Notes: generated by a model from the letters alone, not told the origin. A stretch of 64,000 nt of DNA from Cryptomeria japonica (GCF_030272615.1 NC_081410.1:220709415-220773414); one strand, 5' to 3'; positions 46,951 through 60,400 are shown, numbered from the stretch's first letter. Translations and numbers: made by a program.

Positions 46951-48387
46951 TATTGGCATTTTGAGTTTGTTGGCATTTTTGCATAGATATTGCATTAATG
47001 ATATGTTGTCATTGATGTCAATTGAACCGGTAATGTTATTCATGTTATTGCTGATATTGTTGTTTTTTATGTTGGCTAGTAACCAGTAAGAAGAGCTTTG
47101 TGGAAGATGTTGTAAACCGGTATGTAAAGTTTGTAAGTTGAACCGGTAAACTGGTGTAAAGGGTTAAACCTTTCTATGAAATGTAACTGGTAAAACCTAT
47201 CAGTTGTTAAACCCTAACCGATCAAGTTTGTTGGTTTATTATATGATGAGCAGTAACAATGGAGACACGTGTGATCATTGTATGATGATAAGTTCAAATT
47301 GTTTTGGTGCATTTTTTTGTCTAGGGAAGGAGCAAAGTGGATTGCATCTAATGCACAACATGTGATGAGTTACAAAGTCCGATGAAGTGGTGATCATGGA
47401 GCGATTGGAATTTTCTTGAAGAATGTGAAGAGATTGTCATGATTTCTAATGGTCAAGATTGTACTGACTTGTTTGTAATCTCGATTATGAGAATTAGGTT
47501 TTTGTTGTGTTACCAACCTAATCGATTTGTATTTAAGGTCGATGAAGTTGTTTGTAAAGGTTGTTGGCAAGATTGATAGAAACCTGTTGAGTGTGTAGAT
47601 GCCTAACTAGTGAATGGATCTGCACTTTGAGTGAAGGCAGATTGAAGCTTAGAAGGATCTGATCAAGCAAATGAAGTGCTACTTAGACAGATCAAGAAAA
47701 CCTGTTGTTTTCTAACAATTACAGTAGAAGTGAAATCCCTTAACTGGGTAAGCTCTAACAAGCTTGGTTACTCATTAAATCCTCTAACAAGGTTGTCCAT
47801 TAGCTTGGATTCTTAAATCCTCCAGCAAGGTTACTCCTAATAGGGTATTGTGTTTTTCATCAAGGCATATTTGTAAATCCCTTAAGCAGGTGATTCCTAA
47901 CTGGAATTAGTTCTGAATAGGACTTATTGTAAAGCTTTAATAGGCTTGGCTCCTAATAGGGCGAACTTTAGAAGAGTTCAGATAGCTATCCTTGTGAGTC
48001 TCATCTTACCGTGGTTTTTACCTATTTGGGTTTTCCACGTATAAACATTTGTGTCAAGTGGTGAATGTTTTTGTGGTTATGATCTTATTTATTGATTTGG
48101 TTAACTTCTGATAAGGCATGATAACTAGAAGCATTGAGAGATGAATATGTTGAGTTATGATTAAGCATTGTTGATGTTTACAAGATTAAAGTTGTTTACT
48201 GCCAAGTTGTCATAACAGTTAAACCTGTTAATGTCAAGTATTCTTATGAATATTGATCTTGACTGAGATATGTTTACTTTGTGTGACTGAGTTTGACTTT
48301 GGGAACTTTGTATTAGTTTTTCAATATACTGATTCACCCCTCCCTCTCAGTATTCTACCAGATACTTAATGTTTCATCATACCATCA
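46951..48387 (+). repeat. Copia 5' LTR
   Basis: Begins TATTGGCATTTTG (TG lost to TA) aligned with TGTTGGCATTTTT at 52391, and ends ACCATCA just before the primer site. It contains the U5 inverted repeat CGTGG (48010-48014) and CCACG (48035-48039). Confidence 0.85.
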
Positions 48388-48388
48388 A

Positions 48389-48401
48389 TTGGTATCAGAG
48401 C
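48389..48401 (+). promoter_or_regulatory. Copia primer binding site
   Basis: TTGGTATCAGAGC, complementary to initiator methionine tRNA, lies just after the 5' LTR. Confidence 0.9.
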
Positions 48402-48458
48402 ATCTCAGGTCCTCTTAATCTAAAAGCCTAACAGCTTGAGGAAAAGATCTTGTAGATC

Positions 48459-49463
48459 ATGATGAAGAAAGAAGGTCCGAAGTTCAACAAAGATAACTAT
48501 AGAATATGGAGTGATAGAACGGAAATTTACATTAAGAGTCTTGGTAGTCAATATTGGGATCATATAGGAACTAAGTATATTACACCTAATGGAATCCTGA
48601 CTGATGATCAGAAGAAAGAACAACAAGAAAAACACCAAGCATTAGAGGCTATTATCAGTTCTCCATCTAATGTTGAATATGTAGATGTTCATGGTCTTGA
48701 AACTGCACATGAAGTGTGGAAAAAACTTGAAGAGATTTATAGCAGTGATGAACATGTTAAGATTGCCAAAGAGGAAAGTTTAAGAGGAAAGTTTGATGAC
48801 ATGAGAATGTCTAAAGGTGAGAATATCCAGCAATATGGTCAAAGGATTAAAGAGATAGTTGGTGAGATAAAGAGTGTAGGAGGGAAAGTGGAAGATGCCA
48901 CAGTAATCAGTAAGGTACTAAGAACCCTGCTACCGGTCTATGCTATCCGAGTTGCAGCTATTCAGGAGCAAAAATTCATTGATAAGATAAAGGTAACTCT
49001 TGACTCTATTATTGGCAAACTTACTGCTTTTGAACTAAATGGCTATGATGGTAGCGTACAAAAATCAGAATCTCAATTTAAAGCTTATATCTCTAACCCA
49101 TTTGTGAGAAGAAGTAGAGATATCGGCCAGAGCTATGAATCAAGATCTAGCAGAGATGCTAAAGATGAAGACAACTTAGTGGAACTTGAAGCATTGTTGG
49201 CAAAACAACTGCCTAGAGGCACTGGTAAATATAGAGGTAAGCTACCTTTAAAATGTTTTGCATACAACAAGATTGGTCATATAGCAGCTAATTGTCCTAA
49301 TGGTGAAAATGAATACAAGAGAGACAAATTTAAGAAGTATAAGGCTAAAGGAAAGAGAGAATGTCTTGTAGCTATTGACAGTGGTATTACTGATGAAGAA
49401 TCTGATGATGATTCTAGTGAAGATATTGTGTTTGTAGCTATTAAGGAAGAAATATTAGATTAG
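48459..49463 (+). pseudogene. Copia Gag
   Basis: A frame of 334 codons from ATG 48459, unbroken until TAG 49461. The Copia gag core contains FNKDNYRIWSDRTEIYIKS and WKKLEEIYSSDEHV. The zinc knuckle at about 49252-49295 reads CFAYNKIGHIAANC: the second Cys ligand is Tyr. An acidic segment (DEESDDDSSED) precedes the stop, after which the same frame continues into protease. Gag forms the particle that packages element RNA. Confidence 0.88.
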
Positions 49464-52157
49464 AAGGCACTTGTATCCAAAATGGATAACTTTGATGATT
49501 GGATCATTGATAGTGGTTGTTCACATCACATGACCGGTGATCAAAGAAAATTTCTTTCCCTAAAGGAATTTGATGGCAGTGTTGTCAGATTTGGCAATGA
49601 CTCACCCTGTATGGTTAAAGGTAAGGGAGTTGTTTCTCTTAATGGAAAGAGTAGTGCTAACGATGTCTATTGGGTTGAAGGCCTAAAGCACAATCTTTTA
49701 AGTGTGGCACAACTTAATGACAAAGGATACCCACTGGAGTTTAGAAATGGAATGTGCAAATCTTTGACAACAAAGGTGAATTGATTGCAACTGGGAAACA
49801 AACTAGAGGTAATCTATTTCATCTCAATCCTAAAGTTAGCAATTGTTTGATTGTAAAATTAAATGATAACTGGCTTTGGCATAGGATATTTTGTCATATA
49901 AATTTTGACAATATTATTAAAGTAAGCAAGTCTAAGATAGTAAGAGGTCTGCCTCAGCTAGACAAACCGGTTAATTCTCTTTGTAAAGAATGTCAAATAG
50001 GAAAGATGACTTCTTCAACTTTTAAGAGAAAGTCCTTCTCAGCATAACACTTGTTAGATTTGGTTCATACAGATCTATGTGGACCAATAAGAACAAGAAG
50101 CATTCAAGGTTATAGATATTTCATGATCTTCACTGATGACTGTTCAAGGATGATGTGGGTCACATTCTTGAAGGATAAGAATGAAGCTTTTGGTAAATTC
50201 AGGGCATTCAGAACCTTAGTTGAGAAAGAGATTGGCAAAAAGATAAAATGTCTAAGAACATATCAAGGAGGTGAATTCACTTCTGTGGAGTTCACTAAGT
50301 ATTGTGATGATAATGGTATCAAGCGACATCTTTCTGCACCAAGGACACCACAGCAGAATGGTATAGGAGAGAGAAACAATCAGTTAGTGGTTGAAGCTAC
50401 TAGGACTATGTTTATACAAGGAGGTGTAGCAAAAACATTTTGGAAAGAAGCTGTAAGTACAACTGTCTACACAATGAACCGAGTTCTAGTGAAAAGAGGT
50501 AAGGACAAGACCCCATTTGAATACTAGTATGGGAGATCACCTGATGTTAGCTATTTTAAGATATTTGGAAGCAATTTTTTTATTAAAAGAGGTGATTACA
50601 TAAGTAAGTTTGAAGCTAAGAGTGATGAAGGAATATTTCTTGGCTATTCCACCAAGAGTAAGGCCTTTAAATGATTCAACAACTGAATACAGAAAATTGT
50701 TGAGAGTGATGATGTTTGTGTAGATGAATGTCCTGAAGTTTCAGATGGAACCAGTTCTGAGAAGAAGGATGAAGATCCTTTCATTTTGCTTTTGGAACCT
50801 GCAACTGTTAAATCAAAAACTGGTAAAGCAAATCCTAATGTACTTGTTCAACCAGAATAAATAAATTCAGAAGAAGATGATAATGAAGAAGCTGAACCTG
50901 AACAAAATGATCATGTTATTCCTAGGTATGTGAGACTGAATCACAGTCCTAAACAGATAATTGGAGATAAGGATGTCGGTGTACTAACTAGAAGGAGAAT
51001 AAAAGAGAACTCGTGCATGATCTCCACCTTTGAACCTAGAAGTGTTAAGGAGGCATTTGGTGATGATCATTGGGTGAAAGCTATGGAGGAGGAGTTGGAT
51101 CAAATTGAGAAGAACAACACTTGGACCCTGGTACCCTGACCGGTAAACAAGAATGTTATAGGTACTAAATGGGTGTTCAAAAAACAAGTAAAATGAAGTT
51201 GGTGTTGTAGTTCGCAACAAGGCAAGATTAGTATGCAAAGGTTATGCGCAAGAAGAAGGAGAAGATTATGGAGAAACTTTTGTACCAATAGCAAGACTGG
51301 AAGGTGTCAGAACTACTTGCATTTGTAGCTCATAAGAAGTTCAAGGTGTACTAGATGGATGTTAAGTCTGCATTCTTGAATGGGATACTAGAAGAAGAGG
51401 TTTATATAGATTAGCCTGATGGTTATGCATTGACAGATAAGGAAGACATAGTATTCAAATTGCATAAAGCTTTGTATGGATTAAAGCAGGAACCTAGAGC
51501 ATGGTATGAGCAACTTCATACTCCTCTGATGAAGATAGGATTTTCTAGAACCAGTGATGATAACAACATTTATCTCAAGTCTGGAGGAGATGAAATATTG
51601 GTCAGTAAAGTATTTGTTGATGACATTATATTTGGAGGTAATGATGACATGAGTAATTGTTGTGCAAATGAAATGAAGAATGAATTTGAGATGTCATTAG
51701 TAGGGGAAATAAAAAAATTCACAGGCTTACAGATACAACAGATGAAGAATGGTATTTTCATTACTCAATCCAAGTATGTGAAAGAGATTTTGAAGACTTT
51801 CGGTATGAGTGACTGTAAACCAGTTGGAACCCCAATGGTTACAGGTTGTAAATTATCCAAGGAAGATGCATCTAAGTCTGTAGATGAAAAGGAATGCAGG
51901 TCAATGATTGGCAAATTACACTATGTTGTTCACAGTTGACCAGATATTGCCCATGCAGTTGGTATTGTTGCTAGATTTCAGAAGAATCCAAAGGAGGCAC
52001 ATCTGATGGCAACCAAGAGAATTTTTAGATATCTGAAAGGTATTGTTGACTATGAGTTATGGTATCCATATGGTGGAAATTTTACATGGATTGATGAAGA
52101 AGTGGATGTATTCGACAGAGTGAGCATCAAGTTGCAGAATGATGTTGATGCATAGTG
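49464..52157 (+). pseudogene. Copia Pol: protease, integrase, RT; RNase H deleted
   Basis: Protease WIIDSGCSHHM is at about 49500-49532, followed by GAG-pre-integrase text (LWHRIFCHINFDNI, 49870-49915). The integrase core has HTDLCGP, FTDDCS and PQQNGIGERNN (about 50350-50382). RT contains LKQEPRAWYEQL and FVDD (51612-51623). RYLKGIVDYELWYPYGGNFT (about 52027-52085) normally leads into RNase H, but the text jumps directly to a short tail ending NDVDA, so that domain is deleted. Stops occur at 50045, 50525, 50858, 51137, 51937 and elsewhere; frameshifts lie near 49765, 51190 and 51312. Confidence 0.88.
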
Positions 52158-52201
52158 AGAGCAGAATTACATTTTTTTTACTTTCACTTTGGCATTTTTG
52201 T

Positions 52202-52390
52202 CAAAGGGGGAGAATAATAATGTGATTAAGGAGAAGAATAATGTGTCTGATTAGGTGAACCAGCGGCAGGATGAAGACAGACAAAGCAAGGTGAATACTT
52301 GGTAATGTAAACCAGGATTCCTATTCACCAATCTCAGCCGCAATTAGAGGTGTTGATATTTGTATTCCCATCAATGCCAAAGGGGGAGTT
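52202..52390 (+). promoter_or_regulatory. Paired polypurine tracts of the Copia element
   Basis: AAAGGGGGAG occurs at 52203-52212 and again at 52379-52388, directly before the 3' LTR. Confidence 0.75.
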
Positions 52391-53410
52391 TGTTGGCATT
52401 TTTAGTTTGTTGGCATTTTTGCATAGAGATTTCATTAATGATATGTTGTCATTGATGTCAATTGAACCGATAATGGTATTCGTGTTATCGATGATATTGT
52501 TGTTTTTTATATTGGCTAGTAACCGGTAAGAAAAGCTTTGTGGAAGATGTTGTAAACCGGTATGTAAAGTTTGTAAGTTGAACCAGTAAACTGGTGTAAA
52601 GGGTCAAACCTTTCTATGCAATGTAACCGGTAAACCCTATCAGTTGTTAAACCCTAACCGATCAAGTTTGTTGGTTTATTATCTGATGAGCGGTAACGAT
52701 GGAGACACGTGTGATCATTGTATGAGGATATGTTCAAATTGTTTTAGCGCATTTGTTTTTGTCTAGGGAAGGAGCAAAGTGGATTGCATCTAATGCACAA
52801 CACGTGATGAGTTACAAAGTTCGATGAAGCGGTGATCATGGAGTGGTTGGAATTTTCTTGAAGAATGTGAAGAAATTGTCATGATTTCTAACGGTCAAGA
52901 TTGTACCGACTTTTTTGTAATCTCGATGATGAGAATTAGGTTTTTTTTGTGTTACCGACCTAATTGATTTGTATTTAAGGTCTATGAAGTTATTTGTAAA
53001 GGTTGTTGGCAAGATGGATAGAAACCTGTTGAGTGTGTAGTTGCCTAACAAGAGAATGGATTTGCACTTTGAGTGAAAGAATATTGAAGCTTAGAAGGAT
53101 CTGATCAAGCTAATGAAGTGTTACTCAGACAAATCAAGAAAACCTATTGTTTTCTAACAATTACAACAGAAGTGAAATCCCTTAACCGGGTAAGCTCTAA
53201 CAAGCTTGGTTACTCATTAAATCCTCTAACAAGGTGGTCCATTAGCTTGTATTCTTAAATCCTCCAACGAGGTTACTCCTAACATGGTATTGTGTTTTTT
53301 ATCAAGGCATATTTGTAAATCCCTTAACCGGGTGATTCCTAACCGAAATTAGTTCTTAACAGGACTTGTTGTAAAGCTTTAACAGGCTTGGCTCCTAATA
53401 GGGTAAACTT
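52391..53410 (+). repeat. Copia 3' LTR, truncated
   Basis: Matches 46951-47970 and then stops abruptly in CCTAATAGGGTAAACT; the U5 part is missing. Confidence 0.85.
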
Positions 53411-53774
53411 GTAGGTTAATTTTTGTGTACTTGTACGCAAATACGATAATACAAGAATACGAGTACGAGGAAAAGATTATGAGAATATTCTTTTAGGGTT
53501 AGGGTTAATTTTGTTAACTGGCTTTGTATGTTGCCCTAAAAATTGCATGTTATAAGTGGTTGGAATGTAAAATCCATTGAAATGGTGTTGTACTAATTTA
53601 CAGGATAATAAGAAAAGATTGGACGACTGTGTTTTGTGGATGTATCCCATCTTGGGTGAATCACGTTAAATCTCTATTTTATTTTGTGTTGTGTTTTTCT
53701 TCATCTTTGTGTATTCGAATATGCATATAATTGTTAATTTGTATTTTTTTTGGATTTGCCTAAACCCTAGTAGA
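53411..53774 (+). repeat. LTR-like fragment of another element
   Basis: GTAGGTTAATTTTTGTG to about 53770 contains GGTGAATCACGTTAAATCTC and TTTTGTGTTGTG, text common in Copia LTR ends. There is no partner copy in the window. It may be what truncated the Copia LTR. Confidence 0.35.
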
Positions 53775-54957
53775 ATCTCCCCCTTTTAATAGCATTAATG
53801 ATAATCAAAGAGTCTCCTTCGAGCTAAATTTTTGAAAAACCCATATTTTTAGCCATTTTCAATGCCTCAACAGTCGCTTGTGCCTCAGCTTTGCTGTTCA
53901 TTTCTTTCGATAGTTTGAAGCACCCATTGCTATGATATTTCCCTCCCAATATCATGCCACATACCTAGCCCTCGATGGTCCTAGATTACCCTTTGAGGCC
54001 CCATCAAAGTTAATCTTGTACCACCCTTCCTTTGGTTTGGACTATTTCACCTTCTTCACATTTCAGGAATCCAGATGAGCCTGAAAAATCCCATTAACAT
54101 ACTGAAATTGAATGGATGGTCATAATTTTTAAATTCGATAGTCCTCCTTGGAAAATGGAACCCTCTTATGATCAATTTGAGATGTTGCCACACTTACCAA
54201 TACACCAATTGCCAATTCAATCCCCTCACATAATCTAGCAATGGTTTCCCTTTTCTCTTAGAATATTTGCTTGTTCCTTCCTTTCCATATTTCCTAAATG
54301 ATAGTAGAAGGATACACCTACCAAATATTTGAAAAGATTGAAGGTTGTCTCACCTTATGCCATCCTTGAAAAAGTTGACTGAAAGTCACAAGAAAGGGGC
54401 AACACCATCCTAATTTTTAAGCACCATCCTCCAACACTTATGTGCGACATTACAATGGAGTAGTAGATGGTCAATATTCTCTTCCTCTTGCTCACACATT
54501 ATATATTTAAAAGGTCCATTGAAACCTATCTTTTTCAAGCGATCTCTGATTAGAAATCTAGTCCTAATAGTCAACCACACAAAGGCCCATACTTTTGTGA
54601 GGAAATTCTTACCCCAGTAGAGTCACATTGGCCAATCATCCATATTCTCAACAAGATCAAGAAGTTTGTAGCCAATTTTCACCGAATACTTATCATCCTT
54701 AGCGCTACACCAAACTACTTTGTCTTCCTTCCTCGTCGAAAGGGCTCCCCTTTCCTTTAAAATTCCTTGGATTGTCCTTTTTTGATCCTCACTTAGAACA
54801 ATATTTTCAGTAGTCTTCCATTTCCATTCCACCTCTCATCTATTATCACCCTCTCCAATTAATCAATAACTTGCAAGCCCCATCTTTTCTTTAGGATTTG
54901 TATCAAATTATTGAGACGATTATCCTCTCCCAACACTTGGAATCCATCCCAAGATTA
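53775..54957 (-). pseudogene. LINE ORF2 fragment: zinc-binding region and RNase H
   Basis: On the minus strand the zf-RVT region (54623-54832, DKVVWCSAKDDKYSVKIGYKLL) is followed by RNase H text: GMILGGKYHSNGC, KAEAQATVEALKMAKN and LEGDSLIIINAI near 53790. It ends inside RNase H at about 53775. The upstream half lies at 61911-62455; the two were one sequence before the Copia derivative inserted at 54958. Confidence 0.8.
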
Positions 54958-55919
54958 TGTTGGCAATTGACACTCATCTGGTGATTTCAGGTGACATCCA
55001 GTAGTTTCATATTTGTCTAGGGTTGTCATTTATGGAAACTCTTCATGGTGATTCGATCCGCCAATTGTGATTCATCTTATCTAGAAGTTGGTGTTAACCA
55101 GTGAAACAGAGTATTTCAATAACTTGTTGGTCCGGAATTATTTCCGATGATTGCAGTGTTTTCAGTGATTATTTTTGTGATCTTGGTAATAGGTAAGACC
55201 TTTGGGAAGAATGTGATTATAATCTTTTGGTTTGGTGCTATGTTTTGTTCAAGATTGAAGCCGACTTTGAGCTATACGTTACATCTCTTGAAGACGACTT
55301 GAAGGAGATTGCTTTTGTGTTATGATCGGATATATAAGATCGATTTGGTGATTAATTTTTAGTGGGTTAGAGATGTGAGGATTCATTTTGGTGCGATTGA
55401 GCGCAGTTTCATGTGCGTATTTTTCTTTCAGACCAACCGGTAGCTGACTGAGATAGAAACAAAGTATTCAGCAGAGCAAAGACAGTCAGAGATTCAACAC
55501 CTAACCAGAACTCATTTTTGCATAGTTAGATGCTAATTAAGAGTTCATTTGATTGTAAACAAATTGTAAGTCAATGAGACTTCCCTGAAGATTGTAGCCT
55601 TCTGGGCAACTTTATTTGAGCAATGAGCTCTAACTAGTGAGCCTGAATGCAAGTGCATTCCCCATCTATGTAATATTTATGTACTCCTAGCCATAGTATA
55701 TGAATATTGTGGGTTCCAGCCCCACCGTGGTTTTCCCCTTTCCAATTTTCCACGTAAAAACTCCGATGTTGTGGATTTGTGTATTCTTTGTTGCATGTTT
55801 ATCTTCTTTTTTGTTATGCATTGTTAATCTGTGCATAAAGAATAAGTTTGTGGTTTTAACTTTTGGTAGATCACTGATTCACCCCCCCCCCCCCCCCTTA
55901 GTGATCTTTGATTCTAACA
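54958..55919 (+). repeat. 5' LTR of the Copia derivative
   Basis: Starts TGTTGGCAATTGACACTC, ends GATTCTAACA. A run of 16 C lies at 55882-55897 (fewer in the 3' copy). The U5 inverted repeat is CGTGG 55726-55730 and CCACG 55750-55754. Confidence 0.9.
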
Positions 55920-55935
55920 ATTGATATTAGAGCCT
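55920..55935 (+). promoter_or_regulatory. Degenerate primer binding site
   Basis: ATTGATATTAGAGCC differs from TTGGTATCAGAGCC by what look like transitions. Confidence 0.7.
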
Positions 55936-55987
55936 AGTTCCTCTAAGGAATATTAACCACTTGAGGAAGATCTGGGAGATTGATTCA

Positions 55988-57152
55988 ATGGATTTTGGTT
56001 TTCAGAGACAACTTAATGTGGCACTTGAGGATCTTGATGCAGCCAAAAGTGAGGTATGTACCTTGAAGAAGAACCTGAATGTTGTTGATGAATTCTTTGG
56101 TGAGCTAACGGATCAAGCAAGTATCTATAGAGAAAAGAGGAAGGAATTAATGGACAAGTTGAAGGAGAAAGATGATTAGATCATGGAATTCAGGATAAAT
56201 TTGATGAGGTTAACAAGCTTGAGAGAGAGAATTTTGCTTTGAAGAATGAGATGCAATCCATTGTGATGAGACTGACTAAAGAAATTAAGGACCGGAAGAA
56301 GAATGGAGAGAATCTGGCACAATCATTGAAGGAAAGAGTTGATGAATGCTTCAGGCTTACCTATGAGAATGATCAGTTGAAGCTCAAGTTGACTTAATCA
56401 AGGAATAATGATCAAGAACTTGAAAGATATGTTTCTACCTTGAGGGATGAAATTGTTATTGCAAGTGAGTACAAGGACAAATTCAAAGCTAGTTTAGCAA
56501 GACTTGATGAGATCTTGGAAAGTTAGAGACATGGAAAGGATATGCGAGGCCTAGGATTTGAGAAAGGTGAATCCTCCAGATCTAAACAAGGCAATGCTAA
56601 ACCTGATCAGAAGAAGCGCAATAATCCTCCAGTAAGACAACCTAATGCTCATAAATTTAATGGTAGATGCTTTACTTGAAACAAATTTGGTCATATGGTG
56701 ACTCGGTGCAGAAGTAGGATGGATAATGGTATGATGAACAACATGAATAATGTTCCTACCTTTACTGGTCAATGTTTCATGTGCAATAATTTTGGACACA
56801 AGTCAAATGTGTGTAGAGCAATAATGAATAACTTTCGGAACAAAAGATATTATGCTTTTGAAATCTTTGGACATATTTCTAAATAGGGCAGGACAAGACA
56901 TAATTAGATGAACTTCAGGCCTATGAAGAATAATATTGTTTGCCGAGCATGCAACAAAACCGGTCACATTGTAAAGTACTGCAAAAGCAAGAACAATGCT
57001 CTGGTAGACAAGAACAAATTGAATGAGAAAGGAAAAGTGAAGGTAGAAGAGATCAAGGAGAAGCATGAGAAGATATGGGTGAGAAAGGATGAATCCAAAG
57101 CTGGCAATGGGTCAACACCCAAATCCGATGCAGGGTCTTCAACCGACAATTA
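55988..57152 (+). pseudogene. Copia-type Gag C-terminal part: coiled coil and four zinc-knuckle sites
   Basis: From ATG 55988 (MDFGFQRQ) charged heptads predict a coiled coil of about 180 residues; a one-base shift lies near 56178. The text LKERVDECFRL and EYKDKFKASLARLDEIL is typical of the tail of some plant Copia gags. Four knuckle sites follow: 56668-56709 (one ligand replaced by a stop), 56773-56814 (intact, CFMCNNFGHKSNVC), about 56848-56890 (ligands lost, YYAFEIFGHISK) and 56941-56982 (intact, CRACNKTGHIVKYC). The frame ends at TAG 57150. The usual N-terminal gag core is missing. Confidence 0.72.
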
Positions 57153-57497
57153 GGGCTTTATGCCTTAGGGGGATTTTTTCATGCAGATTCTAAGAACCCC
57201 CTCTTCCATGGTCTGAAATTGATTCTAGAAGGTTGCAGACAGACTGAATCATATGTGCAGATGATATCCAGAAGTTTCTAAAGGATCTTGTGCTCCGGTA
57301 TGAAATTTCATGAAGATCATGATAACCGATTGCTGCATTTATTACAATGAAAAATTAGGTTTTCAAAGAATAAAAGTGCATTTCAAGACTTCATTCATCA
57401 CAATGCGATCAAGTGAGTAATACCTGAGCGAGAGAAGGAAACTTGGCAACCTTAACAATGATTTCAACAACTTCTGAGTGAATTATAGTGCCTGGTT
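57153..57497 (+). other. Spacer between gag and the large ORF
   Basis: About 345 bases with many stops. Short text such as GFFHADSKNPLFHG may be decayed coding sequence. No feature is supported. Confidence 0.3.
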
Positions 57498-60400
57498 ATG
57501 AAGCAAGGTACTTATCTGTTTAGATTTTTTAGCTTTTCGCAAACCCTACGATTTGAAATAGCTTCAATTTTTGGTATTGCGACTCCTTTGGTAGTTGAGA
57601 TCAAGGATAGGGCTCGTCCAGTATTCAAGAAACATCCATTTAAATCAGTCAAGGATGATCCGACAGGTGAATTCTCACCTATGCCCTACGGGGTGCTATA
57701 CAATGAGGATAACAGGGCCTCCATTCACTATGACCTTGAGGAGCTCGGGAATGTCGATATGTTGGACCTTTAGAACAAGCATTTGGTTGATAGTTTGGGA
57801 AATCTCAAACCTAAATATAAGGAGCTAGATTATAAGGGTTTCTCACAATTTGTACATTTCTCGTTGTTTGATGAGGCAGACTGGATCCACTACATCTCGA
57901 GCCGCGTGCATGATGAATTCATATGGCTTGATAGACCCCACAAAATTACCAAGCAATCGATTCGTGTTGTAACTGGTTTAGCTGAAATCGGTGATGTGGC
58001 TAGCCTAAGAAACATTTCAAATGACACCATCATAGCTACCACTGGATCAAAGTTTGACAACAGAGCCATGACTGTAAATGATATTTTGGAGAATGATGTA
58101 AAGTTTGTTTCAATGGTAGTTGGATACAAGGTCTACCAGTCCAACCGGTACAACTCTATCTCCGGTACCACCATCTACTTTGCATATCATAAGCTTAAAG
58201 AAGACAAGAGGTATGATCTGTGCACGACACTTCTAAATGAATTATTGAGAAATCTAAAGAAGATAAAGTAGGACAAAAAACACACTTTTAAGTATGGTAC
58301 ACTCCTTATTTTCTGGCACTATACTTCTAGAAAGAGATACCCGGTATCAATGACAAGGTCCAATGGGCCTATGATAGATCAGTGGCCATGAGATCAAGGA
58401 AGGTCTGTGTTGAGTTGGTGATGCTACCATGAGAATATCTACCATCTGGGGATACTTCAAAACCTTCCAATCCACAATGAAGAATGGGGAGAGGATTCCA
58501 AAGGAGGTGGTTGAGAACTATGAGCAAACTATTTGCTTCATGGTGGATAAGGATCAATGTCTGATGGAATCATTGGAGCATCAGATAGTCTGGATCATGC
58601 CCATGGGGTATGAAGTTGACTCTGCTACACTTGAGGTGTATACCCAACACCTTATGAGTCAACTAGTTGATCCCAAGGAAGGGAGATTTGGGAAATTCAA
58701 GAAAAAAGACCTTAGTTTGCACATGCAATTCACTGATGGCAGAAGAAGTAGCTGCTCAAATGGGCTTCACCAAGGAGGAGGTGAAGAAACCCAGATAAAA
58801 AATATGCTCAAAAGGAGGCAACTAAGTTTGCTCCTGCTCCGGTGGCACAACCTGCTAAGCCTGCTCCATCCGAAAATGATGTGCTAAAGTAAAATAAAAA
58901 ACCCAAGAGAACTTATGTTACAGTATCTCTGGTGGCCTTAGAAACTGAATTTGAGGAAGAGGTAGGAAGAGAAAAGAAAAGAGGTGAATTTGTATGACAG
59001 GTGAGAAAGCCTCAATCCGGTGGAGCTCAACCCAACAAAAAGACTAAGTCAGATCCTACTCCATCTAGAAGACCCCAAAGAGGCAAATAGGTGAAAAGTC
59101 AATTGGATAAAGATCTTGAATCTGGAAATATACAATGTAAATACACAATAATTCCTCCACTATCAGTAGATCAATTGATAGATGAGATATTAGTGGATGG
59201 AAATTTAAAGAATCTTGAAGCAAATTTTTAAAATTTTGATGATGGTGACCAAAGAAAGGTTGAGGAAGTGATAGTATTATACTTGCATAATTTTAGTAAG
59301 ACATTAATTGAATTAGAGAAGTCCATTTTAAATGACCTGTACAATATAATAGATGCTAGAAGGATGAATGCAAGTAAAATGGATAGAGAAATGAAGGAGA
59401 GAGAACTTGTAAATAGATGTACATGTATTACTCATGATAAAGTTAACAAATTAATTGAAGAATCCAATAAAAAGGAATTCAAAAGTAAGAACAAAATAAA
59501 TAGGTTGATGATTGGTAATGTTGAAGAGGTCAGAAAATAGATAGAGGAAATATGGAAGAAGATCATTCAAAATAACCCTTTGTATAAAGATGCATTTAAA
59601 TCATCTCAGTCGGAAGACAAGCAAGGTGATTTTAGAAGTTAGAATGTTGAGACTCAATATGAAGATCAATCGGAAGACCAAGGTAATACCACAATCGATG
59701 TTGAGACTAGTGACAATCCTTCGGTGACTGACCGCTCTGCAGCCCCTGAAATTCAACAGACTAATATTGGAGACAAGGGTGAGAAGAAGGATGTTGAGTT
59801 TGGAGAACCTAAGACAACTAAGGTGGAAAAAGGCAAAGGCATAGCTGATTCGCCAATTGCCACTCCTCTAGTTACATGGATCCCACCTCAGATCAATCTT
59901 GATGGTTCAGTTGATCTTGGAAAAATGTCTCCTGCGGAGAAGCTTATGCTTGTTGTTGCAGTCCAAGCTCAAGCCAGCCAAGACCTGGTGAAATCAGAGA
60001 TTGAAAATAAGAAGTTAATTTTTATGTCCATTGATGTTTTGTAGAAGGTGGATACCAATGTATAGTTAGATTCAAATAACAACCCCTCTGAAAAATTATT
60101 GCAATTGATTAACAATGTAAATAGCAACTTTGATTCTTTAAAGAAGACAGATACTCAGAAAGTTTTGGACATATTTAAGGAAGTTAAAAAATAGACATTC
60201 TTGAAAATGATTACAGATGACAAGGTGACATTGAATAAGAGATTGCAAACCATTTCTAACACATTATCAGAAGCTGGTAAATTGTATAAATCTTGTCTCA
60301 TTTTGCCTAAATTCGCCATTGATATTAACAAACAAATAAATGATTGTTGGGGCAAGCTTGCAAGTATCTCACAATCTTTTCACCCTAATGTATCATTAAC

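Larger units (their letters stand above)
46951..53410 (+). mobile_element. Ty1/Copia retrotransposon, decayed, 3' LTR truncated
   Basis: The order LTR, tRNA-iMet primer site, gag, protease, integrase, RT is that of Ty1/Copia. RNase H is deleted, and the 3' LTR stops about 420 bases early at 53410. The LTRs differ at many positions, largely transitions. The target duplication cannot be tested. Confidence 0.9.

Noticed and set aside
53491-53506. TTTAGGG-like units suggesting an interstitial telomere repeat
   Set aside because: Only two units, within LTR-like sequence.
54623-54832. A 69-codon protein as an independent gene
   Set aside because: It is the zinc-binding part of a LINE ORF2 fragment.
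55700-55924. Hydrophobic 74-codon frame repeated at 61697-61933
   Set aside because: Present in both LTRs of one element; LTR sequence, not a gene.
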